Assembly (NCBI GenBank): GCA_963695375.1
Contig: OY968767.1
Coordinates: forward strand, 2,232,001-2,296,000
Direction: 5' to 3'
DNA length: 64,000 bases
From: JACCVL01 sp963695375
Lineage (GTDB): Bacteria > Actinomycetota > Actinomycetes > Propionibacteriales > Nocardioidaceae
The notes beneath the pieces are model-generated. The model ran no database searches and was not told where the DNA came from. It saw only the letters and a program-made list of their open reading frames with translations. The translations under genes and the position numbers were made by a program. This document shows, one piece after another, positions 32,006 through 40,328 of the stretch; within the stretch, counting starts at the first letter, position 1, and each line of letters begins with the position of its first letter.

Positions 32006-34177
32006 GTGGGCGGGGACACGATCCCGACGTTCTGCCCGTTGTGCGTGTCGCGCTGCGGGGCGCGCGCCACCGTCACGGACGGGACGTTCGTCGCGCTGCA
32101 CCCGGACCCGTCGCATCCGACGGGCACGGCCATCTGCCTGAAGGGCAAGGCGGCGCCGGAGATCGTCTACCACTCGTCGAGGCTGCTCCACCCGCTGCGG
32201 CGGACCAACCCCAAGGACGCCGAGGACCCGGGGTGGGAGCAGATCACGTGGGACACGGCGTTGGACACGGTCGCCGAACGGTTGACGACTGCCGCCGCCG
32301 CGGAGGGGCCGGAGTCGGTCGCGTTCAGTTCGAGCTCGCCGTCCACGTCGGCGATCAGCGACGCCGTCGACTATGTGCAGCGGCTGATCCGTGCGTTCGG
32401 CACCCCGAACTACTGCACCTACATGGAGCTGTGCGGGTGGGGCCGGTACCTCGCCCCGCTCTACACGTTCGGTGCATCGGTGCCCGGCGTCTACGTGCCG
32501 GATCTCGAGCACGCCGGCTGCATCCTGTTCTGGGGGTACAACCCGTCCGTGGCCCGCCTCGCGCACGCAACGAGCACTGTCGCTGCCGTCGGGCGCGGCG
32601 CGAAGCTGATCGTCGTCGACCCGCGCAAGGCGGGCCTTGCCGCCAGGGCCGACCACTGGCTGCGGGTCAGGCCCGGCACCGACGCGGCGCTCGCGCTGTC
32701 CCTGACGCACGTGATGATCGAGAACGACTGGTACGACGCCGACTTCGTCCGCGACTGGACCAACGCCTCCGACGAGGTCGAGGGCCGCACCGTCTGGGAT
32801 CTGCTCGTCGCGCGCTGTGCCGAGTTCTCGCCGGACGTGGCCGCGGACATCACCGGCGTGCCGGCGGCAGAGATCGTCGCCGCGGCACGGACGCTGTGGG
32901 AGGCCAGGCCGGTCGCGTTCTACACCTGGAGCGGGCTGGAGCAGCACAGCGGCACGACTCAGACCATGCGCGCGATCAACGTCCTCTATGCGCTGACCGG
33001 CAGCCTGGACGTCCCGGGCGGGAACGTGCTGTTCGAGGAGGTGCCGTCGAACCCGATCGACGGGATGGAGCTGCTGTCCGACTCGCGCCCGGCCGCGGTG
33101 GGCCGCGACCAGCGGCCGCTCGGGCCGGCGCGGTTCGAGTTCGTCACGGGCGAGGACTTCTACAACGCGGCCCTCGACCGGCGGATCAAGACGCTGGTGA
33201 GCTTCGGCGGCAACATGGTGCTGGCCCACGGCGACAGTCCACGTGGCCGCGATGCGCTGCGGACCCTGGACTTCTTCGTCCAGGCCGACCTGTTCATGAC
33301 CCCGACGGCCGAGCTCGCCGACATCGTGCTGCCCGTCACGACGCCGTTCGAGTCCGAGGCACTGAAGATCGGCTTCGAGTACAGCCAGGAGGCGCAGTCG
33401 CTCGTCCAGCTGCGACAGCCACTCGTCCCGCCGCGCGGCGAGGCCCGCTCGGACCTGCAGATCGTCTTCGACCTCGCGACCCGCCTGGGTCTCGGCGGGC
33501 ACTTCTGGGACGGTGACATCGAGGCGGCGTTCCGCCATCAGCTCGAACCCAGCGGGATCACGCTGGAGGACCTGCGCGCTCATCCGGAGGGTGTCCGGGT
33601 GCCGTTGACCACGCGGTACCGCAAGTACGCAGACTCCGGGTTCGCGACGCCGTCGCGCAAGGTGGAGCTGTATTCGGCCACGCTGGCCGCCCACGGCTAC
33701 TCCCCGTTGCCGACGTTCGAGGAACCGCTGACCAGCCCTCGCTCCCGGCCGGACCTGGCCGACCGGTACCCGCTGGTGCTCAGCTGCGCGAAGTCGTTGT
33801 TCTTCTGCGAGTCCCAGCACCGCCAGATCGCCCGACTGCGCAAGAGCGCGCCCGATCCTCAGCTCGAGATGCACCCGGCGACGGCGGCGGCCCGCGGAAT
33901 CGCCGCGGGGGACTGGGTGGCTCTGCACACGCCGCGCGGCAGGGTGCGGGCGCGCGCCAGGTTCAACCCCAGCCTCGACCCGGGGGTCGTGTTCGCCCAG
34001 CACGGCTGGTGGCAGGCCTGCGACGAGCTGGGTCTGCCCGGCTACCCGCCGTACGGGCCGGACAGTGCGAACCTCAACCTCGTCCTGAGCCAGACACCGA
34101 GCGACCCGATCAGCGGGAGCTCACCCCTGCGCGCGTCGGTCTGCGACGTGGCGCCGCTCAGCGCGGCCACGAGCTGA
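32006..34177 (+). CDS. Molybdopterin-dependent oxidoreductase (DMSO reductase superfamily), orphan
   Basis: The 723-residue protein has an N-terminal [4Fe-4S] motif with C10, C13, C17 and C44, followed by the conserved lysine (ICLKGK). The molybdopterin domain has LFWGYNPSVARLAHA, LIVVDPRK and RPGTDAALALSL. The C-terminal dinucleotide-binding domain has LVLSCAKSLFFCESQHRQIARLRK and MHPATAAARGIAAGDWVALHTPRG. NYCTYMELCGWG may provide a cysteine molybdenum ligand. No twin-arginine signal and no electron-transfer or membrane subunits lie beside it, so it is probably cytosolic with an unknown partner. Formate or another small substrate is possible; not decided by sequence. Confidence 0.85.
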   Translation: MGGDTIPTFCPLCVSRCGARATVTDGTFVALHPDPSHPTGTAICLKGKAAPEIVYHSSRLLHPLRRTNPKDAEDPGWEQITWDTALDTVAERLTTAAAAEGPESVAFSSSSPSTSAISDAVDYVQRLIRAFGTPNYCTYMELCGWGRYLAPLYTFGASVPGVYVPDLEHAGCILFWGYNPSVARLAHATSTVAAVGRGAKLIVVDPRKAGLAARADHWLRVRPGTDAALALSLTHVMIENDWYDADFVRDWTNASDEVEGRTVWDLLVARCAEFSPDVAADITGVPAAEIVAAARTLWEARPVAFYTWSGLEQHSGTTQTMRAINVLYALTGSLDVPGGNVLFEEVPSNPIDGMELLSDSRPAAVGRDQRPLGPARFEFVTGEDFYNAALDRRIKTLVSFGGNMVLAHGDSPRGRDALRTLDFFVQADLFMTPTAELADIVLPVTTPFESEALKIGFEYSQEAQSLVQLRQPLVPPRGEARSDLQIVFDLATRLGLGGHFWDGDIEAAFRHQLEPSGITLEDLRAHPEGVRVPLTTRYRKYADSGFATPSRKVELYSATLAAHGYSPLPTFEEPLTSPRSRPDLADRYPLVLSCAKSLFFCESQHRQIARLRKSAPDPQLEMHPATAAARGIAAGDWVALHTPRGRVRARARFNPSLDPGVVFAQHGWWQACDELGLPGYPPYGPDSANLNLVLSQTPSDPISGSSPLRASVCDVAPLSAATS

Positions 34178-34195
34178 GGTGGGAGCAGCTGGGGG

Positions 34196-34214
34196 TAGCC
34201 CTCCCGCCGGGCTA
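34196..34214. terminator. Hairpin after the molybdopterin oxidoreductase gene
   Basis: TAGCCC and GGGCTA form a 6-bp perfect stem with a 7-nt loop, flanked by GGGGG and CCCC that can extend it past a short bulge. It lies 19 bp after the stop codon. There is no T-run, as is usual in high-GC actinobacteria, so this is an inferred terminator. Confidence 0.45.
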
Positions 34215-34284
34215 GGTCCCCACCACGCGAGATGCGGCGTCGGTCAGCGGTGCAGGATCCGCTCGCGTGGCGGGCACGTACGTG

Positions 34285-34370
34285 TGTCCGAGGGGGGACT
34301 TGAACCCCCACGCCCTGTTACGGGCACTAGCACCTCAAGCTAGCGCGTCTGCCTATTCCGCCACCCGGAC
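34285..34370 (-). tRNA. tRNA-Leu (anticodon GAG)
   Basis: The minus strand folds as an 86-nt class II tRNA. The acceptor stem GTCCGGG pairs with CTCGGAC (one G-U), followed by discriminator A. The anticodon stem is CTAGC/GCTAG with loop TTGAGGT, giving GAG, which reads CUC and CUU leucine codons. A long variable arm (TGCCCGTAACAGGGCG) and a normal T-arm GGGGGTTCAAGTCCCCC are present. The 3' CCA is not encoded and must be added by a nucleotidyltransferase. No integrase or att duplication is seen beside it. Confidence 0.97.
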
Positions 34371-34469
34371 GTGGCTCCGGCCCACGGCCGGAATGCGACG
34401 GTCACTCTAGCACCGGGGCTGGTGCCGCCGGTCCGGCCGTCGGGTCGGTCCGGGTGCAGGATGGGCGCC

Positions 34470-35798
34470 ATGACATCGGCCGAGCCGGACGGCTCTCCTC
34501 ACCCCGCCTACGACCCGACGACGGACGTGCTCGAGCACGCCCGCGAGCTGATCCGGATCGACACGACCAACGGCGGCGACGACTCCGGGCCGGGGGAGCG
34601 GAAGGCCGCCGAGTACGTCGCCGAGCGGCTCGCCGGCGTCGGGCTGGACCCGCTGGTGGTGGAGTCGCGGCCGGGACGGGCGAACGTGCTGGCACGCTGG
34701 GACGGCGCCGACCCGACCCTCCCGCCGCTGCTGCTGCACGGTCATCTGGACGTCGTCCCGGCGGAGGCGTCGGACTGGCGCTTCCACCCGTTCTCCGGCG
34801 AGGTCGACGGGGGCTACCTGCACGGCCGGGGCGCCGTGGACATGAAGGACTTCGACGCCATGGTGCTGTCGGTCGTCCGCGCCCGGCAGCAGGCCGGGTC
34901 CCCGCCGCGACGCCCGGTCGTGATCGCGTTCACCGCGGACGAGGAGGCGGGCAGCACCCACGGCGCGCACTGGCTCGTCGACGAGCACCGGGACTGGCTG
35001 GACGGCTGCACCGAGGCGGTCGGCGAGGTCGGCGGCTGGTCGGCGACGGTGGGCGATCGTCGGCTCTACCTGATCGAGACCGGGGAGAAGGGGCTCGCCT
35101 GGATGCGGCTGCGCGCGGTCGGCACCGCCGGGCACGGGTCGATGCGGCACCCGGACAACGCCGTCACCGCGCTGGCCCGTGCGGTGGCCGCGCTGGGCGC
35201 GTACGACTGGCCGGTGGCCCCGACGCCGTCGATGCGGGAGCTGCTCGGAGTGGTGGCCGAGCTGACCGGGGTGGACCCGGACGACACCGACGGGCTGCTC
35301 GGCCAGCTCGGGCCGGCCGCGCGGATGCTCGGCGCCGGTGTCCGGGACACCACGAACCCGTCGATGCTGCAGGCCGGCTACAAGGTGAACGTCGTGCCGG
35401 CCAGCGCGACCGCGTGCGTGGACGGCCGGTTTTTGCCGGGGCATGACGACGCGTTCGACGAGACCGTGCGGCGGGTGGTCGGTCCGGACATCGAGGTCGA
35501 CTTCATCACCCACCAGTCGGCGCTGGAGACCTCGTTCGACGGCGACCTCGTGGACGCGATGACCGCCGCCGTGCTGGCCGAGGACCCGGGTGCGGCGGTC
35601 GCGCCGTACCTGATGTCGGGGGGGACCGACGCGAAGGCCTGGGACCGGCTCGGCATCCGCTGCTTCGGGTTCACGCCGCTGCGGCTGCCCCCGGACCTCG
35701 ACTTCACCGCGCTGTTCCACGGCGTGGACGAGCGGGTGCCGGTGGACGCGCTGGAGTTCGGTGCGCGGGTGTTGGACCGGCTGCTCGACTCCGCCTGA
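34470..35798 (+). CDS. M20-family metallopeptidase (dipeptidase/ArgE-like)
   Basis: The product of about 442 residues is a di-zinc M20 exopeptidase or deacylase. Metal and catalytic motifs are LLLHGHLDVVPA (H-x-D), YLHGRGAVDMKDFD (bridging D), FTADEEAGS (E-E) and the C-terminal LFHGVDERVP histidine, with a lid/dimerisation domain in the middle (GTAGHGSMRHPDNAV). An M20 peptidase occupies a similar place in mycobacteria (Rv2141c), and the small DUF5703 gene follows. ATG 34470 fits a -10-like CAGGAT seven bases upstream; ATG 34461 would add three residues. Substrate unknown. Confidence 0.9.
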   Translation: MTSAEPDGSPHPAYDPTTDVLEHARELIRIDTTNGGDDSGPGERKAAEYVAERLAGVGLDPLVVESRPGRANVLARWDGADPTLPPLLLHGHLDVVPAEASDWRFHPFSGEVDGGYLHGRGAVDMKDFDAMVLSVVRARQQAGSPPRRPVVIAFTADEEAGSTHGAHWLVDEHRDWLDGCTEAVGEVGGWSATVGDRRLYLIETGEKGLAWMRLRAVGTAGHGSMRHPDNAVTALARAVAALGAYDWPVAPTPSMRELLGVVAELTGVDPDDTDGLLGQLGPAARMLGAGVRDTTNPSMLQAGYKVNVVPASATACVDGRFLPGHDDAFDETVRRVVGPDIEVDFITHQSALETSFDGDLVDAMTAAVLAEDPGAAVAPYLMSGGTDAKAWDRLGIRCFGFTPLRLPPDLDFTALFHGVDERVPVDALEFGARVLDRLLDSA

Positions 35799-35812
35799 CG
35801 GCCGGGCGGGGC

Positions 35813-35876
35813 GGAACTGACGGATCGGCGGTTCGGAACTGACGGATCGACGGCTCGGAACTGACGGATCGCGGGG
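35813..35876. repeat. Three tandem copies of a 22-bp intergenic repeat
   Basis: Copies begin at 35813, 35835 and 35857, exactly 22 bp apart. Each starts with GGAACTGACGGATCG, and the spacer is GCGGTTC, ACGGCTC or CGGGGG-type. They fill the gap between the convergent M20 peptidase and DUF5703 genes. The unit is nearly the same as that at 38152 and shares its core with the 62-930 repeats. Confidence 0.95.
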
Positions 35877-35892
35877 GTGGTGGTCGGGGCGG

Positions 35893-36090
35893 TCAGAGGG
35901 TGGGACGGACGCGGATGATCCGCCGCCGCAGCGTCACCCGGCGGCGACCGTCCGGCAGCAGCCGCACCCGGTCCAGCTCCCACCCGCCGTACTCGGCCCG
36001 CTCGGTCAGCAGCCGGCGGACCGTGCTGCGCGAGTGCGTGCGGGGCAGCCAGAACCGCTCGACCTCGTACTCCGCGGTGACAGCGCTCAT
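35893..36090 (-). CDS. DUF5703-type small protein
   Basis: The 65-residue protein has EYEVERFWLPRTHSRSTVRRLLTERAEYGGWELDRVRLLPDGRRRVTLRRRI. This W-x-L-x-R-x-R-x-x-P-D-G-R-R-x-V-x-L-R-R-x-I pattern is typical of DUF5703, a short basic protein of actinobacteria often found beside the M20 dipeptidase gene. No function is known. The start is ATG 36090. Confidence 0.75.
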   Translation of the reverse strand: MSAVTAEYEVERFWLPRTHSRSTVRRLLTERAEYGGWELDRVRLLPDGRRRVTLRRRIIRVRPTL

Positions 36091-36142
36091 CGGATCGCCA
36101 TGGTGCCAGAGCGGCGCCCCCTCCGGGGGGAGCAGCCGGGAT

Positions 36143-36148
36143 TAACGT
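36143..36148 (+). promoter_or_regulatory. -10 box of the ABC exporter operon
   Basis: TAACGT followed by seven bases and ATG 36156. It makes the in-frame GTG 36147 inside the box an unlikely start. Confidence 0.55.
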
Positions 36149-36155
36149 GCCGGGC

Positions 36156-37067
36156 ATGCAACCGGCGATCGAGGTACGGGACCTGGTGAAGTCGTACGGC
36201 GCTCACCGGGCCGTGGACGGGGTCAGCCTGAGCGTGCACCCGGGGGAGTTCTTCGGGCTGCTCGGGCCGAACGGGGCCGGCAAGACCACCACGCTCGAGC
36301 TGATCGAGGGGCTGCGCGAGCCGGACGCCGGGACGGTGACCCTGCTCGGCCGATCACCGGTGCCGCGCAGCCCGGAGCTGCTGCCCCGGATCGGCGTGCA
36401 GCTCCAGTCCTCGGCCTTCTTCGACCGGCTCACCGCTCGCGAGCAGGTCGCCACGTTCGCCGCGCTGTACGGGGTCGGCGACCGGCGAGCAGACGAGATG
36501 CTCGAGCTGGTCGGGCTCGCGCCGAGCGCCGGCACCCGGACCGAGAAGCTGTCCGGTGGCCAGCGGCAGCGGCTGTCGCTCGCCTGTGCCCTGGTGCACG
36601 ACCCCGAGGTGGTGTTCCTCGACGAACCCACCGCCGCGCTGGACCCGCAGGCCCGGCGGAACCTGTGGGACCTGCTGCGCTCGCTGACCCGCTCGGGGCG
36701 CACCGTCGTGCTGACCACGCACTACATGGACGAGGCCGAGGAGCTGTGCGAGCGGGTCGCCATCATGGACGCCGGCCGCGTCCTCGAGCTGGACACCCCC
36801 GCGGCGCTGGTCCGAGGTCTCGCCGCCCCGACCCGCATCACGGTGGCTCTCGGACACGACGACCGCACCGGCTTGCCAGGACTGGCCGACCTGCCCGGCG
36901 CCGACGGCGTGCAGGAGCGGGACGGTGTCGCCACGGTGACCACCCGGGACCCCGCGGCGGTGCTGACCGCGCTCGCCGCGCGCGGACTGACCCACGGGCT
37001 CGGGGTGCGCCCCGCCACCCTCGAGGACGTCTTCCTGCAGCTGACCGGGCGGGAGTACCGGGCGTGA
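36156..37067 (+). CDS. ABC transporter ATP-binding protein (ABC-2 exporter, DrrA-like)
   Basis: The 303-residue ATPase has Walker A GPNGAGKTTT (about 39-48), a Q-loop in GVQLQ, signature LSGGQRQRLS (about 133-142), Walker B VVFLDEPTAALDP (about 153-165) and an H-loop TTHYMDEAEEL. A C-terminal DrrA-type extension (about 220-303) ends LEDVFLQLTGREYRA. It powers export of an unknown compound (drug, lipid or antibiotic) through the permease encoded next, whose GTG start overlaps this stop (GTGA). Confidence 0.93.
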   Translation: MQPAIEVRDLVKSYGAHRAVDGVSLSVHPGEFFGLLGPNGAGKTTTLELIEGLREPDAGTVTLLGRSPVPRSPELLPRIGVQLQSSAFFDRLTAREQVATFAALYGVGDRRADEMLELVGLAPSAGTRTEKLSGGQRQRLSLACALVHDPEVVFLDEPTAALDPQARRNLWDLLRSLTRSGRTVVLTTHYMDEAEELCERVAIMDAGRVLELDTPAALVRGLAAPTRITVALGHDDRTGLPGLADLPGADGVQERDGVATVTTRDPAAVLTALAARGLTHGLGVRPATLEDVFLQLTGREYRA

Positions 37068-38125
37068 GCCGCTTCCGCAGCCTGGCCGCGGCGATGGTCA
37101 AGGGCTTCGTCCGGGACCGGATGGCCCTGTTCTTCTCGATCCTGTTCCCGATGATGTTCCTCGTCCTGTTCGGCGGCATCTTCTCCGACCAGGGCGCGCC
37201 CCGGCTGACCGTGGCCGTCGTCGGTGACGTCCAGCTTCTCGACCGGTTGCCCGACGACGCTCGTGCCGGGCTCGAGGACTCCGTCGAGCTGGTGCCGACC
37301 GACGACGGTGGCGCCGCGCTGGCGCGACTGCGCGCCGGCGACTCCGACGCGGTGCTCAGCCAGGAGGGCGACCGGCTGGTGCTGCGCTACTCGGCGGCGG
37401 ACCCGGTCACCGCCGGCACCGTGCAGGGCACCATCCGCGGTCTCGTCCAGCAGGCGAACCTCGCCGCTGCCGGCAGCCCTCCTCGCTACACCCTGTCCGC
37501 CACGCAGGTCGAGGACGAGTCGCTCGAGACCATCCAGTACGTCACGCCGGGGCTGCTCGGCTGGGCGATCGCGACCAGCGCGGCGTTCGGCGCGTCCGCC
37601 AACCTGGTGGGCTGGCGGCGCAGTGGGCTGCTCCGGCGGCTCCGGCTGGCGCCGGTGTCGGTACCGGAGGTGGTGTTGTCGCGGGTCGTCGTGTCGGTCG
37701 GGATCGCCGTCGTACAGGCAGTGCTGTTCGTCGGCCTGGCCCGGGCGGTGTTCGGGCTGCAGCTGACCGGCGCCTGGCCGATGGCGCTGCCACTGCTGGT
37801 GTGCGGGACGCTCGCGTTCATGGCGATCGGGTTGCTCGCCGGGTCGGTGTCGCGCACCGAGGAGGGGGCGACCGGGCTGACCAACTTCGTCATCTTGCCG
37901 ATGGCCTTCCTGTCCGGGTCGTTCATCCCGCTCGACGCCGCGCCGGACTGGTTGCGCACCGTGTCCGTGGTGCTGCCGTTGCGACATCTCAACGACGGGA
38001 TGCTCGACGTCATGGTGCGGGGGGAGGGAGCGGTGGCCGCGGTCGGCCCCATGCTCGTCCTGGTCGGCTTCGCCGCCGTGCTGACGCTCGTCGCCTCGCG
38101 GTTGTTCCGCTGGGATCCGGACTAG
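37064..38125 (+). CDS. ABC-2 type permease
   Basis: The 353-residue membrane protein has an N-terminal membrane segment (MALFFSILFPMMFLVLFGGIF, about 19-39). A long extracytoplasmic domain follows (about 45-165), then five hydrophobic segments in the C-terminal half with the ABC-2 hallmark FVILPMAFLSGSFIPLDAAPDWL (about 270-292). It forms the channel of the exporter with the upstream ATPase. The 22-bp repeat triplet follows 26 bp after its stop. Confidence 0.9.
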   Translation: MSRFRSLAAAMVKGFVRDRMALFFSILFPMMFLVLFGGIFSDQGAPRLTVAVVGDVQLLDRLPDDARAGLEDSVELVPTDDGGAALARLRAGDSDAVLSQEGDRLVLRYSAADPVTAGTVQGTIRGLVQQANLAAAGSPPRYTLSATQVEDESLETIQYVTPGLLGWAIATSAAFGASANLVGWRRSGLLRRLRLAPVSVPEVVLSRVVVSVGIAVVQAVLFVGLARAVFGLQLTGAWPMALPLLVCGTLAFMAIGLLAGSVSRTEEGATGLTNFVILPMAFLSGSFIPLDAAPDWLRTVSVVLPLRHLNDGMLDVMVRGEGAVAAVGPMLVLVGFAAVLTLVASRLFRWDPD

Positions 38126-38151
38126 TCCGACGCGGTGGTGTCGAGTGCTGC

Positions 38152-38214
38152 CGAAGTGACGGACGGCCGGTGCGGAAGTGACGGACCGCCGGTGCGGAAG
38201 TGACGGATCGGCGG
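38152..38214. repeat. Three tandem copies of the 22-bp repeat (second locus)
   Basis: Copies begin at 38152, 38174 and 38196, again with a 22-bp period. Units read GGAAGTGACGGAYCG followed by a GCCGGTGC-type spacer. They sit between the convergent ABC permease and aldo/keto reductase genes. They differ from the 35813 set mainly by G for C at the fifth base. Confidence 0.95.
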
Positions 38215-38224
38215 GGTGGGGGGG

Positions 38225-39190
38225 TCAGGCGGGGTCGGCGAGATCGGCGCCGGACACGTCGTCCAGGGCGGCGGTGATCTCGGCCGGCAGCTCGACGTCC
38301 TCGGCGGTGAGCGATCCGCGCAGCTGCGCGCCGGTCCGGGCGCCCACGATCGCCGAGGTGACGCCCGGGCGGTCCCGCACCCAGGCGAGCGCCACCTCGA
38401 CCGGGGAGAGCTCCAGGCCCTCGGCGGCCCGGCAGACCGCCTCGACCACCCCGCGGCTGCGCTGGTCGAGGTAGACCGCGACGTTGGCCTCCAGGGTCGG
38501 TGAGGCGGCGCGGGAGTCCGCGGGGATCCCGCCGCGGTACTTGCCGCTCAGCACGCCGCGGCCGAGCGGCGACCAGGCCAGAACGCCCATGCCCATCGCC
38601 TGGGCGGCCGGGACGACCTCCTCCTCGATGTCGCGGTTGAGCAGCGAGTACTCCACCTGGGTGCAGGCCAGCGGGGTGCTGCCCGGCCTCGCCCGCTGCA
38701 GGGTGGCGGCGGAGGCGGTCTGCCAGCCGGTGTAGTTGGACACCCCGACGTAGCGGGCTCGGCCGGACGCCACCGCGTGGTCCAGTGCGGAGAGGGTCTC
38801 GTCCAGCGGGGTGTCGTCGCTCCACACGTGCACCTGCCAGAGGTCGACCGCGTCGACCCCGAGCAGCCGCAGCGAGCGGTCCAGCTGGCGCAGCAGGGCC
38901 CCCCGCGAGGTGTCGCGGACGTGCCGGCCGCCGCGCGGGCCGGCGCCGGCCTTGGTCGCCAGCACGACGTCGTCGCGCGGCACCACCGAGCCGAGCAGCT
39001 CGCCGATGATCTCCTCGCTGAGGCCGTCGCCGTAGCCGGCCGCGGTGTCCACCAGCGTGCCGCCGGCGTCGAGGAAGGCGGTCATCTGGTCGCGCGCCTC
39101 GTGCACGTCGGTGTCCTTGCCCCAGAGCCAGGAGCCCAGCCCGAGCCGAGACACCCGCAGCCCCGTGTGCCCCACCTGCCGCTGCCGCAT
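38225..39190 (-). CDS. Aldo/keto reductase
   Basis: The 321-residue AKR has the (beta/alpha)8-barrel motifs: DTAAGYGDGLSEEIIGE (catalytic D and Y), LATKAG (lysine), WQVHVW (histidine), YVGVSNYTGWQ, and the NADPH-binding C-terminal IVGARTGAQLRGS. It reduces aldehydes or ketones with NADPH in the cytosol, and resembles the YajO/PhdYeaE-like potassium-channel-beta-subunit group. Substrate unknown. ATG 39190 is preceded by TAGCCT with a 7-nt gap. Confidence 0.9.
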   Translation of the reverse strand: MRQRQVGHTGLRVSRLGLGSWLWGKDTDVHEARDQMTAFLDAGGTLVDTAAGYGDGLSEEIIGELLGSVVPRDDVVLATKAGAGPRGGRHVRDTSRGALLRQLDRSLRLLGVDAVDLWQVHVWSDDTPLDETLSALDHAVASGRARYVGVSNYTGWQTASAATLQRARPGSTPLACTQVEYSLLNRDIEEEVVPAAQAMGMGVLAWSPLGRGVLSGKYRGGIPADSRAASPTLEANVAVYLDQRSRGVVEAVCRAAEGLELSPVEVALAWVRDRPGVTSAIVGARTGAQLRGSLTAEDVELPAEITAALDDVSGADLADPA

Positions 39191-39197
39191 GGCGGCG

Positions 39198-39203
39198 AGG
39201 CTA
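39198..39203 (-). promoter_or_regulatory. -10 box of the aldo/keto reductase gene
   Basis: TAGCCT on the minus strand, seven bases from the ATG. It is divergent from the luciferase-like gene, whose own TAGGCT (39230-39235) would give a leader of about 33 nt. Confidence 0.5.
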
Positions 39204-39274
39204 GTGGAGATCGCCCCCCGGCCCGGGGCTAGGCTCGCCGCGGCCACCATCGCCGACGAGAGGCCGCGGACCCG

Positions 39275-40324
39275 ATGCGACTCGGAGTGAACCTCGGCTA
39301 CGTGGCCGGGTCCACGGCCGACGACCACGTCCGGCTCGCCGTGGAGGCCGAGCGGCTCGGCTACTCGGTGGCGTGGGCCGCGGAGGCGTACGGATCCGAC
39401 GCCCCGACCCTGTTGGCCTTCGTCGCCGCGCGGACCGAGCGGATCGACGTCGGCAGCGCGATCATGCAGATCCCGGCCCGGACCCCCGCGATGACGGCGA
39501 TGACGGCCGCGACGCTCGACCTGCTCTCGCACGGCCGGTTCCGGCTCGGGCTCGGGGTGTCCGGCCCGCAGGTGTCGGAGGGCTGGCACGGGGTGCGGTT
39601 CGACAAGCCGCTGGGCCGGACCCGCGAGTACGTCGAGGTGGTGCGCATGGCGCTGGCTCGCGAGTCGGTCGCCTACTCCGGTGAGCACCTGACGCTGCCG
39701 CTCCCGGACGGGCCCGGCAAGGCGCTCAAGCTGACCATCCGCCCGGTGACGGAGCGGCTGCCGGTCTACCTCGCCGCCGTCGGTCCCAAGAACCTCGAGC
39801 TCACCGGCGAGATCGCCGACGGCTGGCTGGCCATCTTCTTCGCACCCGAGCACGCCGAGGTCTCGCTGGGCCCTCTCGGCACCGGGATGGAGCGGGCCGG
39901 TCGGCAGCCGGGTGCCGTGGACGTCACCGCCACCGTCCCGGTCGTCGTCGGCCCCGACCTCGAGGCGTGCGCGGAGCCGCTGCGGGGCTACACGGCGCTG
40001 TACGTCGGCGGGATGGGCAGCCGCAAGCAGAACTTCTACAACGCCCTCGCCCGGCGGATGGGCTTCGAGCAGGCGGCCGAGCGGATCCAGGAGCTCTACC
40101 TCGACAAGCAGCACCGCGAGGCGATGGCGGCGGTCCCGTTCGACCTGATCGACCGCACCAGCCTGATCGGGACCCGGCAGCGCATCACCGACCGGCTGCC
40201 CGCCTACGCGGCCGCCGGCGTCACGACCCTGGCGGTGACGCCCGGAGGCGCGACGCACGACGAGCGGGTCGCGACCCTGCGCACCGTCGCCGAGGCGCTG
40301 GACGCGAGCGGGCTGGGGGACTGA
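39275..40324 (+). CDS. LLM-class F420-dependent oxidoreductase (Rv3520c-type)
   Basis: The 349-residue bacterial luciferase-like TIM barrel has LGVNLGYVAG at the N-terminus, AWAAEAYGSDAPTLLAF, SAIMQIPARTPAMTAMTAATLDLLSHGRFRLGLGVSGPQ (about 66-104) and YLAAVGPKNLELTGEIADGWL. These are typical of the F420-dependent LLM subgroup with TIGR03559-like ends. It would use reduced F420 for hydride transfer to an unknown substrate. A GAGAGG ribosome site lies about 11 nt before ATG 39275. It is followed after 4 bp by uppP and is probably co-transcribed. Confidence 0.85.
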   Translation: MRLGVNLGYVAGSTADDHVRLAVEAERLGYSVAWAAEAYGSDAPTLLAFVAARTERIDVGSAIMQIPARTPAMTAMTAATLDLLSHGRFRLGLGVSGPQVSEGWHGVRFDKPLGRTREYVEVVRMALARESVAYSGEHLTLPLPDGPGKALKLTIRPVTERLPVYLAAVGPKNLELTGEIADGWLAIFFAPEHAEVSLGPLGTGMERAGRQPGAVDVTATVPVVVGPDLEACAEPLRGYTALYVGGMGSRKQNFYNALARRMGFEQAAERIQELYLDKQHREAMAAVPFDLIDRTSLIGTRQRITDRLPAYAAAGVTTLAVTPGGATHDERVATLRTVAEALDASGLGD

Positions 40325-40328
40325 CGGC

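Noticed and set aside
34285..34370. tRNA-Leu as an integration site for a mobile element
   Set aside because: No integrase, no duplicated tRNA 3' end and no change of gene style on either side.
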